This document shows positions 46,640 through 56,814 of a stretch of DNA of 64,000 nt, one piece after another. Source of the stretch: Iocasia fonsfrigidae. Lineage in GTDB: Bacteria; Bacillota; Halanaerobiia; Halanaerobiales; DTU029. The notes beneath the pieces were generated by a model. It was not told the origin of the DNA and searched no databases. It worked only from the letters and a program-made list of their open reading frames with translations. Numbering within the stretch: the stretch's first letter is position 1; each line of letters starts with the position of its first letter. The position numbers were made by a program, and so were the translations under genes. Location of the stretch: contig NZ_CP046640.1 in assembly GCF_017751145.1 (NCBI RefSeq), positions 2,522,137 to 2,586,136 of the forward strand, given 5' to 3'.

Positions 46640-49510
46640 CTACTTATTAATTCCCGCAGTAAGAAAATCTATTAATTTCTCTTGACTGGTATTATTGAAT
46701 CTACCATCATCTAATTTCCAGAACTGTATATTTGAATCATTATCCTTGATTAATTTTACCAGATGAGGATGGCAGGTCAAGAGAAAGACCTGATGTGTCT
46801 CTGCTAATTCCTGAATTAAAACAAGTGTTTCCTGAAGGTGAAAGCTATCGAAATTCACAAAACTATCATCAATAATTACTGGCAGGGGAGGACTTATTTC
46901 TTTAATTCTATTTAACCGTACTGCCAGAAAAAGTTGTTCAACAGTACCCCGGCTTAATTCCTTAATACCGCCCTGTATACTTCCATCTGCTAACTGGGCC
47001 TGAAAATCATTATCAAGAACCTCTTCGGCCGGTAAAATTCTCTGGTATTTACCCCTGGTAATCCTTTTGAAGTATTTACTGGCATCAGCCAGCAGATCAT
47101 CCTTTACCCTCTTAATAACCCCTTCTCTAGCCCTTTTTAATATAAAAGCAGCAGCCTTATTGACAGCATATTCCTCTGCTATAACACCCAATTCCTGTCT
47201 GGCCTTATCAATGATAGAGGAAGCCTGTCTTAGTTTGTCATCTGTAGCTAATTCCTTTAATTCCTGCTTAAGTATTTGTTTCTTATCCCTTAGTTTATTT
47301 AATCGATCCCTGGCTAAATTTAATTCCTGTCGTTTATTTTGATAATCTTCTTCCACATCTTCCAAGGAAATATAGCTATTATAGAATCCCCTGAAAGAAT
47401 CTAACATACTATCATCAGTTACCCCCATTGACTCCCGGATCAATTCTGTATTAAGAGCACTCCCCAGTTGTCTTATTAACTGCTCATATTCCTTTTTAAC
47501 TGCCTGGTATTCTTCCATTTTTTTAGCCCATCTTAGATAGTCTTCCAACAAACTAGCTGTTTCTTGCTTTTTATCCCTCAGATTTAAACCACTTTCTTCA
47601 TATAAACAGATAGTCTCCTGTCTAAGATCAGACAATTTATCTTCATAACCTGATAACAACATGAACCTATCCAAGGCTTGAACTAATTCCTCAAATAAAG
47701 AGACTATCATATCATATTGCTGAAGGAGCTCATCTCCTGATGTCATCATGTTTAAAGATACTATTTCATTAAACTCTTTGAGAATATTTAGAAGTCCACC
47801 CAGCCTTTTTTCTATTTCAATCTTATTACTATTAAGTCCTTTCCTCTGCTGTCTTATCCCTTTCAGTTTATCTTTAAAACCCTGAACCTGTCGAAAATTT
47901 TCTCTCAATAACTGAGGTGAAGCCTCTTGATCTAAGCCCAGAATTGTTCTGTATCTATTAAGCATTTTTTGCAGTGGCATTAAGCTTGTTTTATAGTCTC
48001 CTATTTTATTTTTGCTGGACAAGATCTCATTTTTGACATCCTCCAGTTCATTAGAAATTATTTTTTTAAGATTAATTCTATCCCTAGCCAGGGTATAGAT
48101 ATAAAGACTATATAATCCAATACCAACTGTACCAAGGAAACTAATGCTGATATAAATAGTTCTTAAAAAGGACAGACCTATTCCACTTAACAGACAAACT
48201 ATTGAGAAAATGAAATACAAGCTTAGATTTTTACCGGGATTACTTGCCTTTAGTGAAGTCAGTTTCTGCTCCAACTGTCTCCCCTTCTCTACTAATACAT
48301 CTAGCCTTTCCCTTTCCTGCTGATAAGATAGCCTTAATCTATTATATTCCTCAAGGTCATCCTGTAAATTAAGATAGTTTATTTCATCTACCTTGATATT
48401 ATCTATAATTTTAAAACCATCTACCCACTCTTCATTAAAACTGGTAATAGCCCTCTCCAGTTTCTCCTCTTCCACGATTACCCTGTTCAGATTTTCACGA
48501 TAATATTTGACCTGTTCAGACAAACCAGTAATTCTGTGATGAAAAAACTTTATTTTATCCTGGTATTTAATAAACTTATTCTTTAATTGATTAATATGTT
48601 TAATCCCTATCTCCTGCTTTAATGTTAAAAGCTGTCCTTCCCTTTTTTCCCTGAGCTGATGGTATCTTTTAAAAATTTCACTGGCTCTCTCTGGATAAGC
48701 CTGTTTATCAAGACCCAGGTATTTATCGGACTTTAAACTCTGGAGTTTACTCTCCAGTTTATTGAGCTGACTACAGATTTCATAGTGATTTTTTAAGAGG
48801 TCAAGCCGGTTAACCCCTTTCTCTAACACTGATATTTCTTTCCTAATATCTTCTATTTTAGAGCCAGCCTCCAGCAGCAATTCTTTTTTTTGATAATAAT
48901 CTTTAACCTGGGCTGAGGCAGCATGTTTCATTTCAATCCCCTGCTCTATCTGCTGATAATAGGGCTTAAAATCCTTTACTCCAGGGTCCCCATTTTTCCC
49001 GCCAATCTTCTCGGCATTTTTGGCAAAATAATCCTCTATCTGTGGTAAGAGTAGCAGCTCTTTTAATCCAGCTCCCAGAAGAATAGAATTTAATCTCTTC
49101 AATTCCTTTTTAGCTAATCCTGTATTCCTGGATTGCAATTCATCCAGGCTGATAGTAAACAACTGTTGATATGTAAAAAAATCAAGGCCGTTATATAATT
49201 CTACTGCAGAATCTATCTTTCTTTCTCCCTTGATAACACTTACAACTGGTTCAGCAAATCCCTTTAGGTTTAAGCTGAATTCTTCCCTATTACTGGTCTG
49301 AACAACCGCTTCAAGTTCATGTTTCTGACGGGCTGGAATAAAATCATTGTTACGGGGAAAACCATAACCAATATACCTTAACAACTTAAAGAAACTCGTC
49401 TTCCCTGAACGGTTATATCCACCTATTACAAGCAGTCCAGGGGATATATCCTCAATTAATTCATTATAAAATATACCAAAATCCTTAATAAATAAGCTCT
49501 TTATATTCAA
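46640..49510 (-). CDS. YhaN-type SMC-like ATPase (956 aa)
   Basis: SbcC/Rad50-like ATPase that works with the adjacent nuclease in DNA double-strand-break handling (YhaN/YhaO, also called SbcE/SbcF). Walker A GGYNRSGKTS at about 33, long coiled coils in the middle, the signature LSRGTVEQLFLAVRL and Walker B LPVIIDDSFVNFD near the C-terminus. Between the coiled coils two hydrophobic segments (about 420-475, ISFLGTVGIGLY) suggest membrane attachment, also seen in Bacillus YhaN. TTG 49510 overlaps the nuclease stop by four bases. Confidence 0.85.
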   Translation of the reverse strand: MNIKSLFIKDFGIFYNELIEDISPGLLVIGGYNRSGKTSFFKLLRYIGYGFPRNNDFIPARQKHELEAVVQTSNREEFSLNLKGFAEPVVSVIKGERKIDSAVELYNGLDFFTYQQLFTISLDELQSRNTGLAKKELKRLNSILLGAGLKELLLLPQIEDYFAKNAEKIGGKNGDPGVKDFKPYYQQIEQGIEMKHAASAQVKDYYQKKELLLEAGSKIEDIRKEISVLEKGVNRLDLLKNHYEICSQLNKLESKLQSLKSDKYLGLDKQAYPERASEIFKRYHQLREKREGQLLTLKQEIGIKHINQLKNKFIKYQDKIKFFHHRITGLSEQVKYYRENLNRVIVEEEKLERAITSFNEEWVDGFKIIDNIKVDEINYLNLQDDLEEYNRLRLSYQQERERLDVLVEKGRQLEQKLTSLKASNPGKNLSLYFIFSIVCLLSGIGLSFLRTIYISISFLGTVGIGLYSLYIYTLARDRINLKKIISNELEDVKNEILSSKNKIGDYKTSLMPLQKMLNRYRTILGLDQEASPQLLRENFRQVQGFKDKLKGIRQQRKGLNSNKIEIEKRLGGLLNILKEFNEIVSLNMMTSGDELLQQYDMIVSLFEELVQALDRFMLLSGYEDKLSDLRQETICLYEESGLNLRDKKQETASLLEDYLRWAKKMEEYQAVKKEYEQLIRQLGSALNTELIRESMGVTDDSMLDSFRGFYNSYISLEDVEEDYQNKRQELNLARDRLNKLRDKKQILKQELKELATDDKLRQASSIIDKARQELGVIAEEYAVNKAAAFILKRAREGVIKRVKDDLLADASKYFKRITRGKYQRILPAEEVLDNDFQAQLADGSIQGGIKELSRGTVEQLFLAVRLNRIKEISPPLPVIIDDSFVNFDSFHLQETLVLIQELAETHQVFLLTCHPHLVKLIKDNDSNIQFWKLDDGRFNNTSQEKLIDFLTAGINK

Positions 49511-50844
49511 GCCCTTTCACGCCTTTCCAGTAATTCTTCAATAATCAACCCTCTGGCATAATCAATAAGATCATATAATTTTTGATCGTCCAGTTGAAAA
49601 CTAGCAGCTTTGCTATCCTCCCGGTCAGATTTATCAGTCCATATAAAACCAAACTCTGACAGCAGTTCATCCTTGAGACCCTGTTTATTCTTCAAAACAG
49701 CAATTACATCTTCTATTTCCTTAAAAATAGGACTATCCCCTAACAAACCCTCATCAAGTAATTTGCCAGTACGATCAGTAATCTTTCTAGTCCAGATAAA
49801 GGGTTTTCTTGAGAGGAATTCCTTTTGTAGACTATCAAGTAGAAAAGACCCCAATTCATCCCTCTGACCTTTTATTAATTCACTTAGCTCTCCTCTTCCC
49901 GTCAAAACCCAATCAACAATAATACCCTCTAATTCTTGTAATGGTTCAATCTGGTCACAATTAAGATTAATACAATTACTATCAATTTTTTTTAATTCTT
50001 TAGCCTTATTATTTATCAACCTTTTCAGGTCAGAAAAATTACCATTAGCAATACTATTAATAGATATTTCCTTTTTTTGATAAATAATCTTAGAGGTTGG
50101 CAAAAAACTTATTACCGGTTGGCAGTCAGGTATTAACTCTACCAGTAGCGCCCCTTTAATACCAGCTTCACCAGCATCCCTTCCCTGTGGAATGCCAGGA
50201 TAAGCTACTGCCCTATTGATAGATCTATTTATTATTCTAGCCTGATGTATATGCCCTAAAGCCCAGTAGTGAATATCACCTCTGGCCAACAAATCCTCCA
50301 ATGAGCAGGGCATATAGTTGATATTATCAGGGTCTAACTGGGTATGTAACAAAGCAATATTCCAGATACCTGGTATTGTCTCATAATCCCGATAAAGCCG
50401 GCGCGAATCCGCCTTACCCCTATATGAACAACCTGATACCTGGGCAATTAACTCATCTTTATCATTATAAATCTCTCTGCTATCAACCTGACGGCTACTG
50501 AAAATATAAACATTATCAGGACTATTAATTAATTCATTATCCTCATTTAAAGGGTCATGGTTGCCAGCAATAAGCAGGACCGGAATTCCTTTTTTCGCTA
50601 AACGCTTACACTGTTTATTAAAAAAATGGTTGGCCAGTACAGAACGGTTTTCCCGGTCATATATATCACCACTCAATAATACAAAATCAACACTATATTC
50701 CAAGGCATAGTCACAAATATTTTCAAAGGCTTTAAAGACTGCCTGTGTAAATATTTTTTCCAGCTCTGCTGGACCCTTACCACCTATATTTATTGTGCTG
50801 CCTAAATGCAGGTCTGCTGTATGAATAAAGCTTATTCTCTGCAA
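49507..50844 (-). CDS. YhaO-type DNA repair metallophosphoesterase (445 aa)
   Basis: Nuclease of the Mre11/SbcD type. The metal-binding motifs are HTADLHLGS near residue 8, LLSGDIYDRE near 57, AGNHDP near 92 and WALGHIHQ near 190, with an additional helical C-terminal half for ATPase binding. It is coupled to the ATPase gene and overlaps the upstream radical-SAM gene by 13 bases. It starts with TTG after GGGGGATGAG. Confidence 0.88.
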   Translation of the reverse strand: MQRISFIHTADLHLGSTINIGGKGPAELEKIFTQAVFKAFENICDYALEYSVDFVLLSGDIYDRENRSVLANHFFNKQCKRLAKKGIPVLLIAGNHDPLNEDNELINSPDNVYIFSSRQVDSREIYNDKDELIAQVSGCSYRGKADSRRLYRDYETIPGIWNIALLHTQLDPDNINYMPCSLEDLLARGDIHYWALGHIHQARIINRSINRAVAYPGIPQGRDAGEAGIKGALLVELIPDCQPVISFLPTSKIIYQKKEISINSIANGNFSDLKRLINNKAKELKKIDSNCINLNCDQIEPLQELEGIIVDWVLTGRGELSELIKGQRDELGSFLLDSLQKEFLSRKPFIWTRKITDRTGKLLDEGLLGDSPIFKEIEDVIAVLKNKQGLKDELLSEFGFIWTDKSDREDSKAASFQLDDQKLYDLIDYARGLIIEELLERRERA

Positions 50845-51797
50845 TCTCTCATCCCCCTTAAGGCCTTGCCCCCTAAATAATCAAATTTATCACCTTGTTT
50901 AAGCCCCTTTTGCTTCATCTCCTTAATAATCATATCATGAATTTTCCACCAACTGTAATCCCAGTTAACAAACAGGGTTCCTTCTTCAGGCGCCCTGCCC
51001 AGCAAGCGCTGTACAGCAATGTCTGGACTTAAATACTGCAGAAACTCAATCACCCTGGCTATATATTCATCCAGGGTGATTAACTCCAGATTACCCTCCT
51101 GATATTCTCTAGCTAGAGTAGTACCTTCCCTGATATAAAGGGCATGGAGTTTTACATTAGCAACCCCCAGGGCAGACACTATTTTGGCATTTTCAATAAC
51201 ATCACAGTCATTGTCACCAGGTAGGTTCAAAATCAAATGTGTTCCAACAGGAATATTAAAATCCCTTGCTAAAATAACTGCTTCAATAAACTCAGCCAGG
51301 GTGTGGCCACGGTTAATCACCTTTAGTGTATGATAATTAACCGTTTGAAGCCCTAGTTCAAAAGAAAGTCCTACTGCTGGATTATTCCTATTTATTACTT
51401 CCTTTATCCCCTCAATATACCTTTTATTGATACAATCAGGTCTGGTAGAAAGAACTATCTCAACAATGCCTTCAATCGCAAAAACATCCTGGAGATATTC
51501 TTTTAATTTAGCAAGGGGCAGATATGTATTAGAGTAGTTCTGAAAATAGGCAATAAATTTCTTAGCACCATACCGGCTGCCAATATATTCCCTGTTTTTT
51601 AAAAGCTGTTTACTAACAGATAAATTCCCTGTCAGGCTTTCATGTGCCCCGGCATCTTCACCACAAAAACTACAACCAGTCCTGCCGAGAAAACCGTCTC
51701 TATTGGGACAGGTCAGTGGTAGATTAACTGGTAGCTTATATGTCTTTTCTCCATGTTTTTTCCTTAAATATGCCGAATATTTATAATAAACACTCAT
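50832..51797 (-). CDS. Radical SAM protein, TIGR01212/YtqA family (321 aa)
   Basis: Radical-SAM enzyme with an unusual cluster spacing: a cysteine in LTCPNRDG and the pair CSFCGED later. Further motifs are STRPDCINKRY, LSFELGLQTVNYHTLKVINRGHT and HLILNLPGD. The YtqA family is conserved in Firmicutes with unproven function, and its usual companion (YtqB-like methyltransferase) is next door, 10 bases away. Confidence 0.88.
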   Translation of the reverse strand: MSVYYKYSAYLRKKHGEKTYKLPVNLPLTCPNRDGFLGRTGCSFCGEDAGAHESLTGNLSVSKQLLKNREYIGSRYGAKKFIAYFQNYSNTYLPLAKLKEYLQDVFAIEGIVEIVLSTRPDCINKRYIEGIKEVINRNNPAVGLSFELGLQTVNYHTLKVINRGHTLAEFIEAVILARDFNIPVGTHLILNLPGDNDCDVIENAKIVSALGVANVKLHALYIREGTTLAREYQEGNLELITLDEYIARVIEFLQYLSPDIAVQRLLGRAPEEGTLFVNWDYSWWKIHDMIIKEMKQKGLKQGDKFDYLGGKALRGMRDCRE

Positions 51798-51807
51798 AGA
51801 AAACCCC

Positions 51808-52371
51808 TTATCTTTTTTTTATTGCTAATACTTCAGGAGAACAGTCCTGATTAATAAAATGATAGTATAAGACATTATACTTATCCTGGTTTAATCCAGC
51901 AGAATAGTTCAGGAGTATTTCCCTTTCAGTTTTTCCGCCCTTATGTCCAGTATAAATTACTATTACTATAATACCACTTTTCTTAAGTAATGTTAAACCA
52001 CTTTTAAGAGCAGTCAGACTCGTTTCAGGTCTGGTTTTTATATCTTTCTTCCCACCAGGCCTGTATCCCAGGTTAAAGATAATTGCCCCTACATCTTCAC
52101 TAACCATATCCAAAATATTTTCATGACCGGTATGACAAAGCCTCACTCTATCCCCCATCCTGGCCAGTCGCAATCGTTCCCTCGTATTATCAATCGCCTC
52201 TTGCTGAATATCAAAGGAATATACATTACCACTGTTTCCAACTAATTCAGCCAAAAACAAAGTATCATATCCATTTCCAGCAGTAGCATCTATTACCGTC
52301 TCACCTTCCTTAACATGTTGCTTTAAAAGCTGATGTGACATCTCAACACCCTGTGTAAAATCCCGTTTCAC
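51808..52371 (-). CDS. SAM-dependent methyltransferase, YtqB family (187 aa)
   Basis: Class I methyltransferase. Motif I is VIDATAGNGYDTLFLA, then YSFDIQQEAID, and IIFNLGYRPGGKK with a final KSGIIVIVIYTGHKGGK. This matches the putative rRNA methylase family represented by YtqB. It starts with GTG after AGGAAGG, two bases from the regulator stop. Substrate unknown. Confidence 0.85.
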   Translation of the reverse strand: MKRDFTQGVEMSHQLLKQHVKEGETVIDATAGNGYDTLFLAELVGNSGNVYSFDIQQEAIDNTRERLRLARMGDRVRLCHTGHENILDMVSEDVGAIIFNLGYRPGGKKDIKTRPETSLTALKSGLTLLKKSGIIVIVIYTGHKGGKTEREILLNYSAGLNQDKYNVLYYHFINQDCSPEVLAIKKR

Positions 52372-52373
52372 TA

Positions 52374-52808
52374 TTATCCTTCCTCCTTACTACAGGCAGG
52401 ACAAAGACCATATAGTTTTACTCTATGGTCTATAATCTTATAGCCTGTCTCAGAACTCAACTCAAGAAGATAGTTTTTCAGAGGACATTCCAGGGGAAGT
52501 ATTTCCCCACATTCCAGACAGATCATATGATGATGATGCCCCCTGTTCTTTAATTCATAGTAACTCTCTTTCTTTTCAATGTTTAATTCCATCATCTTTA
52601 CCATATTTTTAGCTGTAAAATGATTTAAATTGCGGTAGATAGTCGAAAGACGGATACCAGGATATTTGGCAGCAAGCTCATCAAAAATACCTCGAGCCGA
52701 TACCGGCTTTGAACTATTATCAAGCACCCCCAGAATAGCAATACGCTGCCTGGTAACCCTGATTCCCTTTTCTTTTAGAAAATTTTCCCAATCTATAGAA
52801 TTACTCAT
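52374..52808 (-). CDS. zur: Fur-family metal regulator, probably Zur (144 aa)
   Basis: Fur fold: N-terminal winged helix (GIRVTRQRIAILGVLD, STIYRNLNHF), the regulatory-site HHHHM with CLECGEILPLE, and a second CxxC (GLCPAC) for structural zinc. It lies directly after the ZnuABC genes in the same orientation, so zinc is the most likely signal. PerR is the alternative. Confidence 0.85.
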   Translation of the reverse strand: MSNSIDWENFLKEKGIRVTRQRIAILGVLDNSSKPVSARGIFDELAAKYPGIRLSTIYRNLNHFTAKNMVKMMELNIEKKESYYELKNRGHHHHMICLECGEILPLECPLKNYLLELSSETGYKIIDHRVKLYGLCPACSKEEG

Positions 52809-52818
52809 AGAAATCCCC

Positions 52819-53643
52819 CTATGAATAAGTTTTTAAACCGGCTGTTCTTTTACTAATGAGCACTGCAATAAAATAACTAAATCCAGCAAGTAAAACTATT
52901 GAAGCCCCAGAAGAAATATTAAATTGATAGGAAATCCATAAACCCGCTAATGAGAAAAACATACTAAAAAAAATAGCATAAAAGATCATCTTTTTTAAAT
53001 CATAAGAAAATAATTTAGCAATAGCCGGAGGAGCGGTTAATAAAGCAATCACCAGTATTATACCGACCACCCTGATTAAAGCAACAATAGCTAAGGCTAT
53101 TAATATAAAAAGAAGATATTCTAATAATTTCGTTTTAATTCCAATTACAGAAGAAAATTGACTATCAAATAAATATGCCTTCCAGTAATTAAATAGAGCT
53201 GAGATTGTAAAAACCAACACTATCGTAAAAATAAGAATAATTTTTATATCAAAACTGGTAACTGTCAGGATATTACCAAATAAATAAGATGATATATCCG
53301 GGGGATAGCCAGGTGTAAAGGCTATAAACAAAATGCCTAAAGCCATACCCACAGCCCAGAAAATTCCCATTAATGTATCTGAATTAACTTTTATTTTCCG
53401 CCTAATAGTAATTAGCCCAATAGCAGCCAGGATAGAAAAGAAAAGCGCCCCAATTATAGGCTCTATTTTTAAAAAATAGCCCAGGCCAATACCTCCAAAT
53501 GAAGTATGGGCTATCCCTCCACTCATCATTACTAATTTCTCTTCTATAATAATCGTCCCGATAATTCCACAAATAATACTGGCCAGTAGTGCACTAAAAA
53601 CTGCATTTTGCAAAAAAGTGTATTCCATAAAGGCCTTAATCAT
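52819..53643 (-). CDS. znuB: Zinc/manganese ABC transporter permease, ZnuB-like (274 aa)
   Basis: Eight to nine hydrophobic segments, with the family motifs GGIAHTSFGGIGLGYFL, GIFWAVGMALGILFI and TAPPAIAKL. ATG 53643 follows GAGGAG; the frame extends to 53694 but that part overlaps the ATPase gene. The gene lies five bases after it. Confidence 0.88.
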   Translation of the reverse strand: MIKAFMEYTFLQNAVFSALLASIICGIIGTIIIEEKLVMMSGGIAHTSFGGIGLGYFLKIEPIIGALFFSILAAIGLITIRRKIKVNSDTLMGIFWAVGMALGILFIAFTPGYPPDISSYLFGNILTVTSFDIKIILIFTIVLVFTISALFNYWKAYLFDSQFSSVIGIKTKLLEYLLFILIALAIVALIRVVGIILVIALLTAPPAIAKLFSYDLKKMIFYAIFFSMFFSLAGLWISYQFNISSGASIVLLAGFSYFIAVLISKRTAGLKTYS

Positions 53644-53647
53644 TATA

Positions 53648-54403
53648 TCACTCCTCATGGGCCCTGAAAACTCGATGTGGTACTCCGTGGGCAATCAATT
53701 CTATAGGGCATCCGTAAACCTTTTTCAGAGCCGCTTCTTCAAGTTCTTTATCACCATGGTAGTGCAGGTCTTTATTTAAACAGGCAACACTATCAAAATA
53801 GGTAGAGATTGCTGCCATATCATGGGTTACAGCAACAATAGTCATCTCTTTCTTGAGATCATTTAAGATAGAATAAATCTTATTTCTGGAATTAAGATCA
53901 ACACTTGCTGTTGGTTCATCAAGCAACATAATTTTTGGCTCTACTGCCAGTGCACGAGCAATTAAAACCCTCTGTAACTGCCCACTTGATAATTGCCCGA
54001 TCTGCCTTTCCTTAAGATCAGCTAATTCCAGTCTATCCATAATATCAACAGCCTTTTGGACATCTTCTTTAGAATAACTGTGAAAGAAAGTAAAATTACT
54101 CCTTAAGCGCCCCATTAGGATAACATCCCGAACACTGATAGGGAAATTCCTATCAAATTCTATTGCCTGAGGTACATACCCGATTAATTTTTCTCTTTTC
54201 TTGATACTATTTCCAAAAACCTTTACTTCTCCATTTACCGGTCTAATAAGACCCAGTATTACTTTTAATAATGTGCTTTTACCTGCACCATTAGGTCCAA
54301 TAATCGCCAGAAATTCATTCTCACTAATCTCAAGGTTAACATCCCTTATTGCACAGACATTATCATAATATACACTTACATCACTTACTTCGATGGCCTT
54401 CAT
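53648..54403 (-). CDS. znuC: Zinc/manganese ABC transporter ATPase, ZnuC-like (251 aa)
   Basis: Walker A GPNGAGKST, signature LSSGQLQRV, Walker B IMLLDEPTASVD and the switch histidine VTHDM. Metal-ABC context on both sides defines its role. Confidence 0.92.
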   Translation of the reverse strand: MKAIEVSDVSVYYDNVCAIRDVNLEISENEFLAIIGPNGAGKSTLLKVILGLIRPVNGEVKVFGNSIKKREKLIGYVPQAIEFDRNFPISVRDVILMGRLRSNFTFFHSYSKEDVQKAVDIMDRLELADLKERQIGQLSSGQLQRVLIARALAVEPKIMLLDEPTASVDLNSRNKIYSILNDLKKEMTIVAVTHDMAAISTYFDSVACLNKDLHYHGDKELEEAALKKVYGCPIELIAHGVPHRVFRAHEE

Positions 54404-54414
54404 AAAAGCCCTCC

Positions 54415-55287
54415 TTAATTAAGGATATCATTAAAAACCTCAGCTGTTTTTTGTAGATTTTTTATGTAATCAGCTGCAAGAGGGTCAACCTGAATTGTTT
54501 TTCCACCAATCTCTTCGGCTATAGCCTGAGACTGCCTACTATCTATCTCTGCCTGATAGAAAATTGCTTTAATATTTTCTTTTTTCGCTAGATCAATTAT
54601 TTTCTGGACCCTTCTGGGAGTAGCCTCTTTTCCTTCTTCCTCTATAGCCAGCATTTCCAGTCCATAGTCATCAGCAAAATAACCAAAAGCGGGGTGATAA
54701 ACAATAAAAGTCTTATTTTTTAGCTTTGATAGTGAATTACTAATTTCTTGGTCTAATTTATTAAGTTTATTAATATACTCATCAGCATTTTTTTGATAAA
54801 CATTTCGGTTTTTTTCATCAATCTCTGCCAGTTCCCTGGCAATAATCCTGACCATTATCTTAGCCCTTTTTGGTGATAACCAGATATGGGGGTCCCTTTT
54901 GCCTGGAGAAAACTCTCGGTCAGGATATACCTCATTAACCTCTGCAAAAAGCTTAACTACCTTAATATCAGGGTTAATCTCCTCTGCTTTTGCTAAAATA
55001 TTTGTCAGATCTGCCGGCACCCCCATAGCAAAATAGATACCGGAATCACTAAATTTAGTTAATTCTTTGGGTGAAGGCGAATAATTTGCCGGGCTGTTTC
55101 CTGGAGGAATCATAGTTACAACATCAAGTAGTTCCCCAGCCACGGCTTTAACAAAAGTAGCTTCTGGAACAATCGACACCGCCACTGCAAGTTTATCACT
55201 TTTCCCACTGACCTGACAAGCAGTACCTGAAACAAAGATTATTACCACTACAAACAACAAAACAACGATCCTAGCTATTTTCCTCAT
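54415..55287 (-). CDS. znuA: Zinc/manganese-binding lipoprotein, ZnuA-like (290 aa)
   Basis: Metal-binding lipoprotein (lipobox GTAC near residue 24) of the cluster 9 family: SIVPEATFVKAVAG, PHIWLSPKRAKIM with the metal His, FIVYHPAFGYFADDYG with the second His, and a final Asp-like DPLAADYI. It has no long histidine-rich loop, common in zinc-specific members, so manganese is not excluded. First gene of the znu operon. Confidence 0.9.
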   Translation of the reverse strand: MRKIARIVVLLFVVVIIFVSGTACQVSGKSDKLAVAVSIVPEATFVKAVAGELLDVVTMIPPGNSPANYSPSPKELTKFSDSGIYFAMGVPADLTNILAKAEEINPDIKVVKLFAEVNEVYPDREFSPGKRDPHIWLSPKRAKIMVRIIARELAEIDEKNRNVYQKNADEYINKLNKLDQEISNSLSKLKNKTFIVYHPAFGYFADDYGLEMLAIEEEGKEATPRRVQKIIDLAKKENIKAIFYQAEIDSRQSQAIAEEIGGKTIQVDPLAADYIKNLQKTAEVFNDILN

Positions 55288-55426
55288 ATTTTAACACCCT
55301 TTCTTTAATATATATATCTAGACTTAAATTAAAATATTTATTTTTACAAACAATCTCCATAAATAGCCCATTAATTGCTTTTTGCAAGTCATTTGCATCA
55401 AAGAACAAATTAACTTCGCCAGCCAG
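55288..55426. other. Gene-free interval upstream of znuA
   Basis: AT-rich, without a gene. It ends in a degraded copy of motif M (about 55402-55425). I see no clear Zur box here. Confidence 0.4.
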
Positions 55427-55754
55427 ACTTAACAATAATTATTAATTTTTACTATAGGAATTCTTTTTACACAAAGTCAACTTGTTATCATAATACAGAC
55501 AAATATATTTACTGGACGACTCTAGAAATTATCCGTAGGCATGGAACTTGGCCTCGATGGCCTGATACTGACTCGACCATGCGTTATAAAAAGAAGAGTC
55601 AGTGAGCCGGAAGACAATTTCTCGACAGTAAACGAAGGCAGGACGCCATAGTGCAACCTTAAACTGTTCTTGTACGCTCCGCTTAGATGCGGAGCACCTG
55701 CGGTGCACGACAAGGCAAGTAAATATATTGGTCGGTCTTTAAAGTTATCCACGA
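55427..55754. repeat. Structured non-coding repeat X2
   Basis: Second copy of X1. It includes a perfect GCTCCGC...GCGGAGC hairpin where X1 has a mismatched version, next to a GCACC-TGC-GGTGC hairpin. Its left flank has a degraded motif M; its right end stops at AAAGTTATCCACG, before the place where X1 has another M. There is no transposase beside it. Confidence 0.8.
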
Positions 55755-55876
55755 TTTAAAAACAACATTTCCACTAATAATAACTATTATCATATAAAAC
55801 ATTATATCATTAAAATTTATATTTTACAAGATATTACTTAATATATGCTATAGTATATACAAAAAATTACTAATTA

Positions 55877-56800
55877 TTAAGACAAAGTTGTTAATCTCAT
55901 AAAAACATCATGAAGAGTCGCTTCCCGGGAATGGATACTCAATACCTTTGACTTTGAACGTATTTTATCTAATCTTAGACCTACGTCATTATTAATAAGT
56001 GATAATTTTATAGTCATTATGTTATCATCCAATTCTAAGATGTCATCCTGATTAATTATTTCTTCAAACATCTCAGCAGATTCTTGCCCTTTATCTAATA
56101 ATACCTTAATTTCTATATATGACTCCCCATACCTTTCCTTTAAGACCACTGGTCTTTCTACTGCAATTAAACTACCTTTATTAATGAAAGCAAGACGGTC
56201 ACATAAGCTATCAGCCTCTTCCATATAATGTGTACTTAAAAACACAGTCTTTCCAGCATTCCTAAATTCCTCTATTGCCTGATGGATAATTTCAACAGAC
56301 ATAGGGTCAAGACCACTGGTTGGTTCATCAAGTATTAAAAGCTTAGGGTCATGGAGTAAAGCACGGCAGATAAGTAGTCTCTGTTTCATACCCTTGGAAT
56401 AACTTTTTACCGGTCTTTTAGCAGCATCAAGTAGGGCAAATTTCTCTAATAGATAATAAACTATATCATTATCAAGTTGATACATACTGGCAAAAAACCT
56501 GAGGTTCTTTTCTCCTGATAATCTCATATAAAGATTATTATTTTCAAAAACAATACCTATCTTTCTATAAAAATCACTACCAATCCCACTTATCTCCTCA
56601 CCTAGAACCTTACAGCAACCTGAACTGGCCGGCAGAAGACCGGTCATTATTCTAATAGTCGTTGTTTTACCCGCCCCATTAGGACCCAAAAAACCAAAAA
56701 CCTCCCCCTTCTTGACCTGTAATGAAATATCTTCTACAGCAGTTGTTTTTTTATATATTTTACTTATATTTTTTACTTCTATATCATATAAATTAGGCAC
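55877..56800 (-). CDS. ABC-2-type exporter ATPase (307 aa)
   Basis: Drug/lipid-type ABC ATPase: Walker A GPNGAGKTT, signature SKGMKQRL, Walker B LLILDEPTSGLD, switch STHYMEEAD, and a C-terminal extension of about 80 residues usual for CcmA-type members. It starts with GTG after GGGGGA. Third gene of a three-gene operon. Confidence 0.9.
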   Translation of the reverse strand: MPNLYDIEVKNISKIYKKTTAVEDISLQVKKGEVFGFLGPNGAGKTTTIRIMTGLLPASSGCCKVLGEEISGIGSDFYRKIGIVFENNNLYMRLSGEKNLRFFASMYQLDNDIVYYLLEKFALLDAAKRPVKSYSKGMKQRLLICRALLHDPKLLILDEPTSGLDPMSVEIIHQAIEEFRNAGKTVFLSTHYMEEADSLCDRLAFINKGSLIAVERPVVLKERYGESYIEIKVLLDKGQESAEMFEEIINQDDILELDDNIMTIKLSLINNDVGLRLDKIRSKSKVLSIHSREATLHDVFMRLTTLS

Positions 56801-56814
56801 TTATGATCATCCCC

